Translations under genes and position numbers: made by a program | The notes under the pieces: model-generated | The model's database searches: none | What the model saw: the letters and a program-made list of their open reading frames with translations, nothing else | Told to the model about the DNA's origin: nothing | In this document: piece after piece, positions 46,816 to 54,554 of the stretch | Layout: every line of letters starts with the position of its first letter | Numbering within the stretch: the stretch's first letter is position 1 | Origin: JADKAC01 sp964492065 | GTDB taxonomy: Bacteria > Bacteroidota > Bacteroidia > Chitinophagales > BACL12 | DNA length: 64,000 bases | Direction: 5' to 3' | Assembly: GCA_964492065.1 (NCBI GenBank) | Contig: CAZBHH010000006.1 | Coordinates: 71,159-135,158 of the forward strand

Positions 46816-47514
46816 TCATCCGGCATATTTTACGGCAAACCGACTGCGGGGAGGTATTTTATCCGGGTTCGATTCCAGCAGTTGATTAAACTTCTTGTTG
46901 AAGGCGGTATGGAGTTTCTTAGAGGTGGCCGGTGTGTACTCGGCGCTTAAATAATTCGGAAGCGCAAACAGCGTCCGCGGCATCTCAAGGATGGTGACTT
47001 GCCCGCTGGAAGAATCCACTTTTATTTTCACCCACCAGTTGGGCTCTATGAACGGATGTGTTTCGATATATGCGATTTCGGTTTCTCCGTCGATTATTTC
47101 ACTCATTTGCGCCAGTTGACTTTTGGACGCCGGCAGGTGAATTTCCAAAAATAATTGCCCGGGTTTTACCGTCATATTCCCCTGCGAACGGATAAATTGC
47201 ACTTCGGTACTCTGTTTTAATAGCGCTGTCAGCTTACCGGTAAAATTTAAAAAATAGCCGTTTGCGAGTATTTCCGCCAGCGATTTTTTATGCGTTTCAT
47301 TATTCACCCAATACAGAATACCGACAATAACCAGGAAAATTACAACGGTTGCCGTCAATACCAATAGTGGATTTGCGCTAAGCCAACCGGGCAGATAGTT
47401 GTCCAGGTAACCGTTGACATACCCGGTGTAGGTCCCGGCGGTTGGCGCTCCGGAAAAAATTAAATCCTTAACAGTAATATTTTCTTTAATAGTCTGAAGT
47501 TTAGGCAGGCCCAT
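46816..47514 (-). CDS. Membrane-anchored prokaryotic STING-domain protein (TM-STING)
   Basis: From the ATG at 47514 the protein has 232 residues. One clear transmembrane helix (about 46-69, LLVLTATVVIFLVIVGILYW) precedes a cytosolic domain that reads like STING. LANGYFLNFTGKLTALL is the dimer-helix segment, followed by the LFLEIHLPASKSQL strand. VTILEMPRTLFALPNYL corresponds to the ligand-lid strand and helix, matching LEYATPLQTLFAMSQY of human STING. Then a long helix with FNKKFNQLLESNPD leads to RFAVKY. Bacterial TM-STING proteins bind cyclic dinucleotides and act as membrane-damaging CBASS effectors. The gene is 207 nt upstream of cysC. A longer ATG start at 47670 would add a hydrophobic stretch. 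No CD-NTase is adjacent. Confidence 0.78.
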   Translation of the reverse strand: MGLPKLQTIKENITVKDLIFSGAPTAGTYTGYVNGYLDNYLPGWLSANPLLVLTATVVIFLVIVGILYWVNNETHKKSLAEILANGYFLNFTGKLTALLKQSTEVQFIRSQGNMTVKPGQLFLEIHLPASKSQLAQMSEIIDGETEIAYIETHPFIEPNWWVKIKVDSSSGQVTILEMPRTLFALPNYLSAEYTPATSKKLHTAFNKKFNQLLESNPDKIPPRSRFAVKYAG

Positions 47515-47832
47515 ACAATTAGTTTTCAGTGTTAATCGGAAGATTTCAATTACAGCAGCATTCCGGCAACCAGATAAAAATAATAAAAACATTGTGCTCC
47601 ACCCGTATTCAAGGCGGAGAAATGCATTTGCAACCGGGAAGCATAAGCCTATGACGGTTGCAATAGGCATCAGGGCGGGTATGTCATTGCGTCGCTGCCG
47701 TATCTCCGAAATACTTTCCCAATCGCCATTGAATAAGGTTGCAATAGCATCACGACTGCATTCACAAATAAAATTTCACAGCCTGTAACCTTTTCATTTT
47801 CCCCTAACTCTAATTGGCTAAAATCTTTAAAA
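47515..47832. other. Divergent intergenic region between the STING-like gene and a secreted protein
   Basis: These 318 bases hold the control regions of both divergent genes. On the minus strand an open frame from an ATG at 47670 continues into the STING-like gene and encodes two hydrophobic patches, so part of it may be coding. No exact TAnnTTTG box was found on either strand; an AT-rich stretch at 47572-47592 is a weak candidate. Confidence 0.4.
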
Positions 47833-48495
47833 ATGAAAAAGTTAACAATCATCATTGCCATTGCGATGGCATTAAATACAGTAAATGCGCAGCCAATGAA
47901 TCATTCTGAAATGATAAGTACTTCACCTGCCCAATTAACGGCGCTGCAGCAAAGCGCCAAGTACCAGGAACTGAATAAGGCGATGCGTGAACTTTGGTCG
48001 GCACATATGTATTGGACGCTGATAACCGTAGATGCATATTATAACGACCCCAAAGGCCTGGATGCAAAACTTAAGCGCTTACTGCAAAATCAGAAAGACA
48101 TAGGCGCAGCTATAGTTCCATTCTACGGTAAAGCGGCCGGCGATAAACTCACCGAATTACTCACCGTTCACATCACCGATGCGGTTCCGGTATTGGAAGC
48201 GGCAAAAAACGGAGATAAAGATGCATTAGACAAGGCTGTGAAAGAATGGTATGCCAATGCAAAAGACATAGGCGATTTTCTGGCATCGGCAAACCCGGAT
48301 AACTGGACAGCCAAACAAACCGGCAGCGCACTTGAAATGCATATCACACATACTATTGATTACTCCGTCAGCATATTGAAAGGCGACTACACCCAATCGT
48401 TCGGAGGATTTGAAGAGGCGCTGCATCACATGCTCCAACTCGCCGATATACTCACTGAAGGCCTTGCTAAACAATTTCCGGATAAGTTTAAATAA
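47833..48495 (+). CDS. Secreted helical-bundle protein, function unknown
   Basis: The 220-residue precursor has a signal peptide (MKKLTIIIAIAMALNTVNAQ) followed by an all-helical body. It includes LWSAHMYWTLITVDAYYND, LLQNQKDIGAAIVPFYGKAAGDKLTELL (split in repeats), AVKEWYANAKDIGDFLASANP and a final HHMLQLADILTEGLAKQFPDKF. Similar proteins occur in soil Firmicutes and Bacteroidota without known function; the spaced His residues could bind metal. It is divergent from the STING-like gene and followed by a terminator, so it stands alone. Confidence 0.75.
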   Translation: MKKLTIIIAIAMALNTVNAQPMNHSEMISTSPAQLTALQQSAKYQELNKAMRELWSAHMYWTLITVDAYYNDPKGLDAKLKRLLQNQKDIGAAIVPFYGKAAGDKLTELLTVHITDAVPVLEAAKNGDKDALDKAVKEWYANAKDIGDFLASANPDNWTAKQTGSALEMHITHTIDYSVSILKGDYTQSFGGFEEALHHMLQLADILTEGLAKQFPDKFK

Positions 48496-48539
48496 AAATA
48501 CACCTGTTGTTAAACGCATACTTCATGTAAATACAAGTC

Positions 48540-48569
48540 AAAGGTTTGGCATCCCCGCCAAACCTTTTT
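48540..48569 (+). terminator. Terminator after the secreted helical protein
   Basis: An 11-bp perfect stem (AAAGGTTTGGC 48540-48550, GCCAAACCTTT 48557-48567, loop ATCCCC) runs straight into a five-T tract, 44 nt past the stop codon. Confidence 0.85.
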
Positions 48570-48641
48570 CAATTGTACTATGGACGCCATCTTTTGAAAA
48601 TAGTTTTCGCAATGCGCCCTCATTGAAAAATTAAATTTTTA

Positions 48642-48649
48642 TACTTTTG
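48642..48649 (+). promoter_or_regulatory. Bacteroidota-type promoter for the 48699 gene
   Basis: TACTTTTG matches TAnnTTTG, and TTG at 48623-48625 sits 16 nt upstream as -33. The ATG is 49 nt downstream. Confidence 0.55.
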
Positions 48650-48698
48650 ATTTCCGGTAAATACTTATTGCCGGCATGTAAAAACATTTGGATACTGA

Positions 48699-49367
48699 AT
48701 GCAAATAAAATGTATACTTATTTTCTTAGTATCAACTTTTGCGACAACAGCATTAGGTCAAAATGAAAAAAATCTTCCGGCAGGTTTTATCCCCAACGGA
48801 TTTGTATTGTTTGATACGGTTTACGGCGATTTAAACTCCGACGACATTGAAGATTGTATTCTGATTATTAAAGGAACCGATACAAGTAAAATTGTAACCG
48901 ATGCATACCTCGGACAATTAGACCGCAACCGGCGGGGCATCATCATTTTGTTCAATTATTCAAATCAATATACCCCGGTATTGGAAAACCGCAATTGCTT
49001 TTCCTCAGAAAACGAAGATGGCGGGATTTACTTTGCCCCCGAATTGTCCTTTGAAATTCAAAACGGCAATTTGAAGATTCAATATGGACATGGCAGATAC
49101 GGATTTTGGGAATACACATTCCGTTTTCAGGATTCGGACTTTGTTTTAACCGGCTATTACCACAGCAGCAGCAGAGGTCCTGCTATTGACCGCATAATGC
49201 GTATTGATTTTTTAACCAAAAAGAAACTGGTTAAAGAAAATACCAACGAAAATGCCGAGAGCGGCGAGGAGGTATTTTCGGAAACCACCTCAGAAATAAC
49301 AGTAGATACTTTGATCAGGTTGTCTCAAATTACAGATTTTGATGCACTCAACATGTTCGTGTATTGA
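48699..49367 (+). CDS. Secreted protein of unknown function with an acidic FG-GAP-like start
   Basis: The 222-residue precursor has a signal peptide (MQIKCILIFLVSTFATTALG). The mature part opens with FDTVYGDLNSDDIEDCILII, a calcium-loop-like D-L-N-S-D-D pattern as in FG-GAP/dockerin-like repeats, and continues as beta-rich sequence (GGIYFAPELSFEIQNGNLKI). The C-terminus is acidic. I do not recognise a family beyond this. No sorting domain is present, so periplasmic or surface residence is likely. It has its own promoter and stands alone. Confidence 0.65.
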   Translation: MQIKCILIFLVSTFATTALGQNEKNLPAGFIPNGFVLFDTVYGDLNSDDIEDCILIIKGTDTSKIVTDAYLGQLDRNRRGIIILFNYSNQYTPVLENRNCFSSENEDGGIYFAPELSFEIQNGNLKIQYGHGRYGFWEYTFRFQDSDFVLTGYYHSSSRGPAIDRIMRIDFLTKKKLVKENTNENAESGEEVFSETTSEITVDTLIRLSQITDFDALNMFVY

Positions 49368-49583
49368 CATACCTTACCATCGTTTGTAATCCGGAACACT
49401 GCGTTCTCAATGAGTTGAAATTTTCCCAATACCACCTCATTTAATACACACAGATATTTGCTGCCGCTTAATTTGAAATACGATTCCGATTAAACACCTA
49501 CCTGATTAAAATGCATACATCCATATCCGTTTTCCGGCAATTGCCCCCGAACTGTATTTTACCGCTTGCTTTCCGATTAATTA

Positions 49584-49591
49584 TAAATTTG
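49584..49591 (+). promoter_or_regulatory. -7 promoter box for the kynurenine monooxygenase gene
   Basis: TAAATTTG matches TAnnTTTG; TTG at 49566-49568 lies 15 nt upstream. The ATG (49620) is 28 nt downstream. Confidence 0.5.
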
Positions 49592-49619
49592 TAGTCGTTG
49601 CGGAATAAACAGCGAAACA

Positions 49620-50963
49620 ATGCAAGTAAAAACAATAGCAATCATGGGGGCCGGCCTGGTCGGGACATTGCTCGGCATATATCTGAAGCGCAAAGGCTAT
49701 GCGGTTGAAATTTTCGAACGCAGGCCCGATATGCGCATAGCGGGCGCCGGTGGCGGGCGTTCCATTAACCTGGCCATCAGCGAAAGAGGGTGGAAGGCGC
49801 TGGCAGGTGTTGGGCTGGAAGCCGAAGTGCGCAAAATGGCAATCCCCATGACTGGCCGTTTAATGCACAGCGTGGAGGGCGAGCTCACCTATCAGCCTTA
49901 CGGTAAACAGGGTGAGTATATCAACTCCGTTTCCCGGGGCGGCCTGAATATCGTGTTGTTGAACGCAGCCGAAGCGCTGGGCATCCCGGTACATTTCAAT
50001 CAAAGAGTACTGGAAGTGACTCCTGCCGGCAACACCGCATATCTGCAGGACACAACCGATGCAACTACCTATACGCATTCGGCAGACCTGATAATTGGAG
50101 CCGACGGCGCTTTCAGTATGGTGCGCAACAGCATCATGAAAACGGAGGGATTTAATTACAGCCAACTCTACGAAGCGTATAGTTATAAGGAACTGTGCAT
50201 CCCTCCGGGCAGTGCCGGCGATTTTTTAATTGAGAAAAATGCATTGCATATCTGGCCGAGAAAGAGTTTTATGATGATAGCCCTTCCCAATCTGGAAGGC
50301 AGCTTTACGGTAACACTCTTTGCACCGACCAAAGGACCGGAAAGTTTTGAAACAATAGACGAAACGTCAAAGCTGCACGCTTATTTTCAAAAGTATTTTC
50401 CCGACGCTTTAGCCTTGATGCCCGGACTGGAACACGACTTTTTCACCAACCCGACCGGTTCGCTGGTAACGGTGAAATGCTATCCGTGGCAGGTGGGTAG
50501 CAGTCTGCTGATCGGCGATGCGGCGCATGCCGTAGTGCCTTTCTACGGACAGGGGATGAACTGCGGCTTCGAGGACTGTACGGTCTTAAATGCACTGCTG
50601 GAAACTGGCGAAACCGATTGGCAGGTAATTATAGAAAAATTTCAACAGAGCCGCAAACCCAATGCAGATGCGATTGCAGATCTCGCCCGCCTGAATTTTA
50701 TCGAAATGCGGGACCTGGTAGCCGACCCGGCATTTTTGTTTAAAAAGAAGATTGCAACCCGCATTGGCGAACTTTACCCCAACAAATTTATCCCCGTTTA
50801 CAGCATGGTCTCCTTCACACACCTGCCGTATTCAGAGGCACTTCAGGAATATACCCGGCAGGACAAGGCGTTAACGGAAATTCTCCAAATGCCGCAAATC
50901 GGGGAAAAGTGGGATACCGAATATTTAGAAACGATTGCGGCCAAACTTATAAAAGAGGCGTAA
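49620..50963 (+). CDS. kmo: Kynurenine 3-monooxygenase
   Basis: The 447-residue FAD enzyme has the Rossmann loop MGAGLVGTLLGIYLKRKGY near residue 10 and the KMO-specific GGGRSINLAISERG near 43. The second FAD motif LIGDAAHAVVPFYGQGMNCGFEDC lies near 300. It hydroxylates L-kynurenine to 3-hydroxykynurenine with NADPH and O2. Kynureninase and 3-hydroxyanthranilate dioxygenase genes are not in the window, so the pathway, if present, is dispersed. It is a single-gene unit whose 3' end faces a terminator for the next, convergent gene. Confidence 0.93.
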   Translation: MQVKTIAIMGAGLVGTLLGIYLKRKGYAVEIFERRPDMRIAGAGGGRSINLAISERGWKALAGVGLEAEVRKMAIPMTGRLMHSVEGELTYQPYGKQGEYINSVSRGGLNIVLLNAAEALGIPVHFNQRVLEVTPAGNTAYLQDTTDATTYTHSADLIIGADGAFSMVRNSIMKTEGFNYSQLYEAYSYKELCIPPGSAGDFLIEKNALHIWPRKSFMMIALPNLEGSFTVTLFAPTKGPESFETIDETSKLHAYFQKYFPDALALMPGLEHDFFTNPTGSLVTVKCYPWQVGSSLLIGDAAHAVVPFYGQGMNCGFEDCTVLNALLETGETDWQVIIEKFQQSRKPNADAIADLARLNFIEMRDLVADPAFLFKKKIATRIGELYPNKFIPVYSMVSFTHLPYSEALQEYTRQDKALTEILQMPQIGEKWDTEYLETIAAKLIKEA

Positions 50964-50995
50964 AAAAAACCGCTATACTTACGATATAGCGGTCT
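50961..50995 (-). terminator. Terminator of the DVNKK-repeat lipoprotein
   Basis: A 9-bp perfect stem (ACCGCTATA 50969-50977, TATAGCGGT 50985-50993, loop 7 nt) is followed on the minus strand by eight T. On the plus strand no T-run follows, so it serves the minus-strand gene rather than kmo. Confidence 0.8.
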
Positions 50996-51019
50996 AAAAA
51001 AGTTACAGAAGCTCCCCGT

Positions 51020-51406
51020 TTACTCATTCTTCGTTGCGCCGGTCTTCTTATTCACATCTACTTTATCGGTAGCGCCGGTCTTCTTATTTACGTCAATTGT
51101 CTGGTTTGCACCTTCTTTTTTGTTCACATCCACCCCGCCCTTATCCGTGGTAGTGGTAGTTGTGGTTGTAGTTTTGGTAGAAGTCGTTGACTTGCCGGTG
51201 GTGTTGGGCGGCATCAGGATGCTGTCTAACTTCATCTGAAGAGCATTGATGGAATCCATCAGCATCTGCTTATCCGCAGTACACACGCTGTCGGCTGCCA
51301 TCATATCGGCTTTGAGTTTTTTTAATTCCTCCTGGGCAGCCTTGTCCGAGCAAGATGCCGCAACCAGGCCGAGTGCAAAAATGATTACTAAATTTCTAAT
51401 TTTCAT
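51020..51406 (-). CDS. Small repeat-containing lipoprotein
   Basis: The 128-residue precursor has a lipoprotein signal (VIIFALGLVAASC, lipobox VAASC) then a short coiled-coil-like segment (EELKKLKADMMAAD... LMDSINALQMKLDSI). Next comes a Thr-rich run with nine consecutive Thr, and finally three 12-residue units VDVNKKEGANQT, IDVNKKTGATDK and VDVNKKTGATKN. Coiled coil plus Thr/Lys-rich tail suggests an envelope tether or surface linker, but there is no homologue I recognise. Its promoter at 51442-51449 is back-to-back with the next gene's. Confidence 0.7.
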   Translation of the reverse strand: MKIRNLVIIFALGLVAASCSDKAAQEELKKLKADMMAADSVCTADKQMLMDSINALQMKLDSILMPPNTTGKSTTSTKTTTTTTTTTDKGGVDVNKKEGANQTIDVNKKTGATDKVDVNKKTGATKNE

Positions 51407-51441
51407 TGCTTTTAATTTTAAGTTGGAACAATATTTGACGA

Positions 51442-51468
51442 CAAAGGTACGATAATTGGTAAACTCAA
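51442..51468 (-). promoter_or_regulatory. Promoter of the DVNKK-repeat lipoprotein
   Basis: On the minus strand TACCTTTG (51442-51449) matches TAnnTTTG, with TTG (51466-51468) 16 nt upstream. The ATG is 35 nt downstream. The opposite-strand promoter for the DUF5011 lipoprotein overlaps this region. Confidence 0.55.
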
Positions 51469-51470
51469 TT

Positions 51471-51478
51471 TATTTTTG
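51471..51478 (+). promoter_or_regulatory. -7 promoter box for the first DUF5011 lipoprotein
   Basis: TATTTTTG matches TAnnTTTG, 25 nt upstream of the ATG at 51504. The closest TTG is only 12 nt upstream, so the -33 is weak. Confidence 0.5.
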
Positions 51479-51503
51479 CCTAAATTTTAAATCAAAAAAC
51501 GTT

Positions 51504-52160
51504 ATGAAAATTACAAAATTGTTCACTTCAGCACTTATTGTTGGTGCCGGAGTTATTGTTTTCAGCGGTTGTGGAGACGATGACCTCACTTCCCCCGTAA
51601 TTACCCTGGAGGGCGATAATCCGATGACTATTGTCTTAGGCGGCACCTATACCGAGCCCGGGTTTACGGCCACAGACAATGAGGACGGCGACTTGTCAGC
51701 TAATGTAACCAGCGACGAATCCGGTGTAAACACCGAATCCATTGGTAAGTATGAAGTTCTGTATTCCGTAAGCGACAAAGCCGGAAATACGGGTACAGAG
51801 ACCCGCGATGTATGGGTGGCAGCCGTAAAAACCAGCTATACCGGCACTTATACCGTCAATGAAACATGTTCTGACGGCGGCTCTTACACTTATGATGTAT
51901 CCATTTCTCCCGGAAGCGGTGCAAGTGATATTCTGTTGAACAACTTTGGCGGCTACGGTACTACTGTTAATGTATTGGCTACCATTGACGGCGACCTCGG
52001 CGACGAAATTGTAGTGAATTACACCACTGGCGGCGCTACTTTTACCGGAACCGGCGCACTGACTGAAGGTACTATTACCACAATGAAGATGGATATCGAC
52101 TATGTGGCTTCGGATGGATCTTCTTCTCTGAACTGTGAGGCTACTTACGAAAAACTGTAA
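51504..52160 (+). CDS. DUF5011 Ig-like lipoprotein
   Basis: From the ATG at 51504 the precursor has 218 residues and a lipoprotein signal (ALIVGAGVIVFSGC). The DUF5011 Ig-like domain (PVITLEGDNPMTIVLGGTY, TATDNEDGDL, YSVSDKAGNTGTETR) covers about residues 25-105. A C-terminal beta-rich domain has paired Cys (ETCSDGG and LNCEATY). DUF5011 modules are cell-surface protein-binding domains. The preceding ORF start at 51456 would overlap its own promoter box and is rejected. A strong terminator follows, then a diverged paralogue. Confidence 0.8.
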   Translation: MKITKLFTSALIVGAGVIVFSGCGDDDLTSPVITLEGDNPMTIVLGGTYTEPGFTATDNEDGDLSANVTSDESGVNTESIGKYEVLYSVSDKAGNTGTETRDVWVAAVKTSYTGTYTVNETCSDGGSYTYDVSISPGSGASDILLNNFGGYGTTVNVLATIDGDLGDEIVVNYTTGGATFTGTGALTEGTITTMKMDIDYVASDGSSSLNCEATYEKL

Positions 52161-52180
52161 TTAAAATTTTCTTTTAAATA

Positions 52181-52209
52181 AAAAAACCTGCCTCCGGGCG
52201 GGTTTTTTT
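52181..52209 (+). terminator. Terminator between the two DUF5011 lipoprotein genes
   Basis: A 6-bp stem with one G-T pair (CCTGCC 52187-52192, GGCGGG 52197-52202, loop TCCG), extendable by A-T pairs, runs into a seven-T tract. It ends at the -7 box of the next gene. Confidence 0.85.
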
Positions 52210-52216
52210 ATTTTTG
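52209..52216 (+). promoter_or_regulatory. -7 promoter box overlapping the terminator tail
   Basis: TATTTTTG matches TAnnTTTG, sharing its first T with the terminator T-run and ending 5 nt before the ATG at 52222. The predicted transcript of the second DUF5011 gene would be nearly leaderless. Confidence 0.45.
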
Positions 52217-52221
52217 TCTCA

Positions 52222-52854
52222 ATGTACCGCATCCTGATATTGGGCATTATATTTTCGACCTTTTTCTCTTCTTCCTGCAAAAAAGCCGATACCCAGGCGC
52301 CTGTCATTACATTAACCCCCGATACGCTTGTCCATTATTTAAATTATCCTTATATAGATCCCGGGTTTACCGTTACCGATAATCAAAGTACCGGACTGGA
52401 AGCGAAAGTAATCGTACAAGGCACAGTGGATATACATAATTACGGCTCGTATTCAATCAATTACTCGGTAGCTGATGAGAATGGCAACACCGGCACTGCT
52501 TCCAGAAAGGTGGATATTGTGCTGAGTAAGGATAATTATTACTACCTTACCTATGCCGCATACGACTCCTGTACCTCGGGAAACTTTTCTTATACCGGCC
52601 TGGTACAAGACTGCAACTGTCCGCAAAATGCCGTAACGGTTGCCAATATCTCCAACTTTGGAATGTCTGCTTTATTCACCTTACCTATTGACGGACAGTA
52701 CAATGAAATTATCCTGATGGATACCTCAAAGGCGGCGGTGAGTTTTTATGGCGAGGCCAAAATGAGTACCGGTGCCGATACGCTGTTCTGGAATTACAGC
52801 ATTGCCGACAGCGTAAATACCGATGTCTGTTCTTCTGTATGGATTAAGCAATAA
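52222..52854 (+). CDS. DUF5011 Ig-like lipoprotein, paralogue
   Basis: The 210-residue precursor has a lipoprotein signal (LGIIFSTFFSSSC). It is followed by a DUF5011 domain (PVITLTPDTLVHYLNYPYIDPGF, TVTDNQSTG, NYSVADENGNTGTASR, each within about 25-100). The C-terminal region has five Cys, more than its neighbour, but the same NISNFGMSALFTLP layout, so the two genes are a tandem duplication with divergence. The role is probably surface binding or protease-partner recognition; a secreted subtilase follows 51 nt downstream. Confidence 0.75.
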   Translation: MYRILILGIIFSTFFSSSCKKADTQAPVITLTPDTLVHYLNYPYIDPGFTVTDNQSTGLEAKVIVQGTVDIHNYGSYSINYSVADENGNTGTASRKVDIVLSKDNYYYLTYAAYDSCTSGNFSYTGLVQDCNCPQNAVTVANISNFGMSALFTLPIDGQYNEIILMDTSKAAVSFYGEAKMSTGADTLFWNYSIADSVNTDVCSSVWIKQ

Positions 52855-52905
52855 CGGGCAATAAATAATCGGGTGCAAGGTTATTTCACTAATTTTATAG
52901 TGCGT

Positions 52906-54549
52906 ATGAAAGTTAGAATGTTATTGACTCTTTTTTTCCTCATTACAAGCGCAACTGCTTTTTCACAAAATGCAATTCACAACCGGCTCATCGTTCAACT
53001 GGCTCCTAATTCTTCTATTGAACAACTGCAAAGCGATATCGCTGCCGCAGGTTTTGATTTCCGGATAATTAAACCCCTGTCTAAATCAATGCGCATTTGG
53101 CTCATCGAAACAGACACCCTGCAAACCGATCCCTTTACAATAAAAAACGCATTTTACCGACGAGGCGACGTACTGCAAGTGCAGTTTGATTATACTTTGC
53201 AAATACGCAGCACACTTCCCGACGACCTTTCCTTCCCCCTGCAGTGGAGCCTGTATAACGACGGCACCACCGGTGGCATTGCGGATGCGGATATCGATGC
53301 GGATGAAGCCTGGGATATTACTACCGGTGGGCTTACTGCTTTTGGCGACAGTATCGTCATTGCCGTTATTGACGACGGGTTTTACATCGATCACCTCGAC
53401 TTAAATTTCTGGAAAAATTACGATGAAGTTCCGGGCAATGCCATTGATGACGACGGCAATGGTTATATCGACGATTTCAACGGGTGGAATGTACTGACGG
53501 AAACCGATGTACTCGATGAATTGGGGCACGGCACACATGTCAGCGGAATTGCCGGCGCCAAAGGCAATAATGCTATGGGAGTGACGGGCGTAAACTGGGA
53601 CGTAAAAGTCATGGCAATTTCTATCGGACCAGCCATACTGGAATCCAATGCATTGGAAGGGTATAATTACGCAATGGAACAGCGCAAGTTATACGACGCC
53701 ACCGGCGGTGAAAAAGGCGCCTTTGTGGTGGCTACCAATACCTCCTTCGGCATCGATCTGGAGATGCCCGAAGATCACCCCATGTGGTGCGCCATGTACG
53801 ACTCGCTCGGCAGCATCGGCATATTGAGTGTTGGCGCCACCAACAATTCAAATGTGAATGTGGATGTTCTTGGAGATATGCCCACGGCATGCCCAAGCGA
53901 TTTTTTAATTACCACAAACAGCCTGGATAAAAACGATCAAAAAACAAGCTCGGGCTACGGCGCCATTTCTATTGACATGGGCGCTCCCGGCTCCCTGATT
54001 TTTTCCACCGTTGCCGGCAATGCCTATAATTATCTAAGTGGTACTTCAATGGCCGCACCACATATTACGGGAGCTATTGCCTTATTGATGTCAGCTCCCT
54101 GCCCCGGGTTTATACAGGCATATAAAGACGACCCCCAGGCCACTGCCCTGCTGTTAAAAGATTATTTAATGACCACTACCGATTATATTCCCGACTTAAA
54201 CGGTATTACCGTAACTAACGGCAGGCTGAATGTGAACAACGCCTTGCTCGCTTTGATGGATGGCGATTGCATGTTGGCAGTAACCGATAAAATCACTTCA
54301 AATCAAATACAGGTGTTTCCCAACCCCGCTGACACATACCTTCAATTGAAATCTTTCAAAGCGTTGACACAAACCTGTACAATTGCAATTTATTCCATGC
54401 AAGGTCAATTCATTAAACAAACAGTTGCCGGTAATTTCGACAATTGTAAAATTGATGTCGCCGGTTTGCCGGCCGGGCTGTATCAGCTGGTGCTATGCGA
54501 TACATCCGGAATTACCATTGCCCATAAACCGTTTATCATTCAACATTAA
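52906..54549 (+). CDS. Secreted S8 (subtilisin) peptidase with T9SS sorting domain
   Basis: From the ATG at 52906 the precursor has 547 residues: signal peptide (MLLTLFFLITSATAFSQ), an inhibitor-like propeptide (about 25-100), then the S8 domain. The catalytic triad is Asp in VIDDGFYIDHLD (near 156), His in GHGTHVSGIAG (near 208) and Ser in GTSMAAPHITG (near 381), with the oxyanion Asn in ATNTSFG. The C-terminus is a T9SS type A domain (VFPNPADTYLQL). It is an exported serine protease. The GTG start at 52873 would extend past the signal and is rejected. Confidence 0.93.
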   Translation: MKVRMLLTLFFLITSATAFSQNAIHNRLIVQLAPNSSIEQLQSDIAAAGFDFRIIKPLSKSMRIWLIETDTLQTDPFTIKNAFYRRGDVLQVQFDYTLQIRSTLPDDLSFPLQWSLYNDGTTGGIADADIDADEAWDITTGGLTAFGDSIVIAVIDDGFYIDHLDLNFWKNYDEVPGNAIDDDGNGYIDDFNGWNVLTETDVLDELGHGTHVSGIAGAKGNNAMGVTGVNWDVKVMAISIGPAILESNALEGYNYAMEQRKLYDATGGEKGAFVVATNTSFGIDLEMPEDHPMWCAMYDSLGSIGILSVGATNNSNVNVDVLGDMPTACPSDFLITTNSLDKNDQKTSSGYGAISIDMGAPGSLIFSTVAGNAYNYLSGTSMAAPHITGAIALLMSAPCPGFIQAYKDDPQATALLLKDYLMTTTDYIPDLNGITVTNGRLNVNNALLALMDGDCMLAVTDKITSNQIQVFPNPADTYLQLKSFKALTQTCTIAIYSMQGQFIKQTVAGNFDNCKIDVAGLPAGLYQLVLCDTSGITIAHKPFIIQH

Positions 54550-54554
54550 TTACT

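Noticed and set aside
39757..47514. A combined defence island of CHAT and STING genes
   Set aside because: The cysC-cysD-cysN operon with its own promoter and terminator separates them, and no CD-NTase, Cas, restriction or gasdermin gene is present, so a shared system is not supported by the sequence.
47670..47861. 63-codon minus-strand ORF overlapping the start of the STING-like gene's long form
   Set aside because: It runs across the divergent promoter region and into the signal peptide of the 47833 gene, with no recognisable domain.
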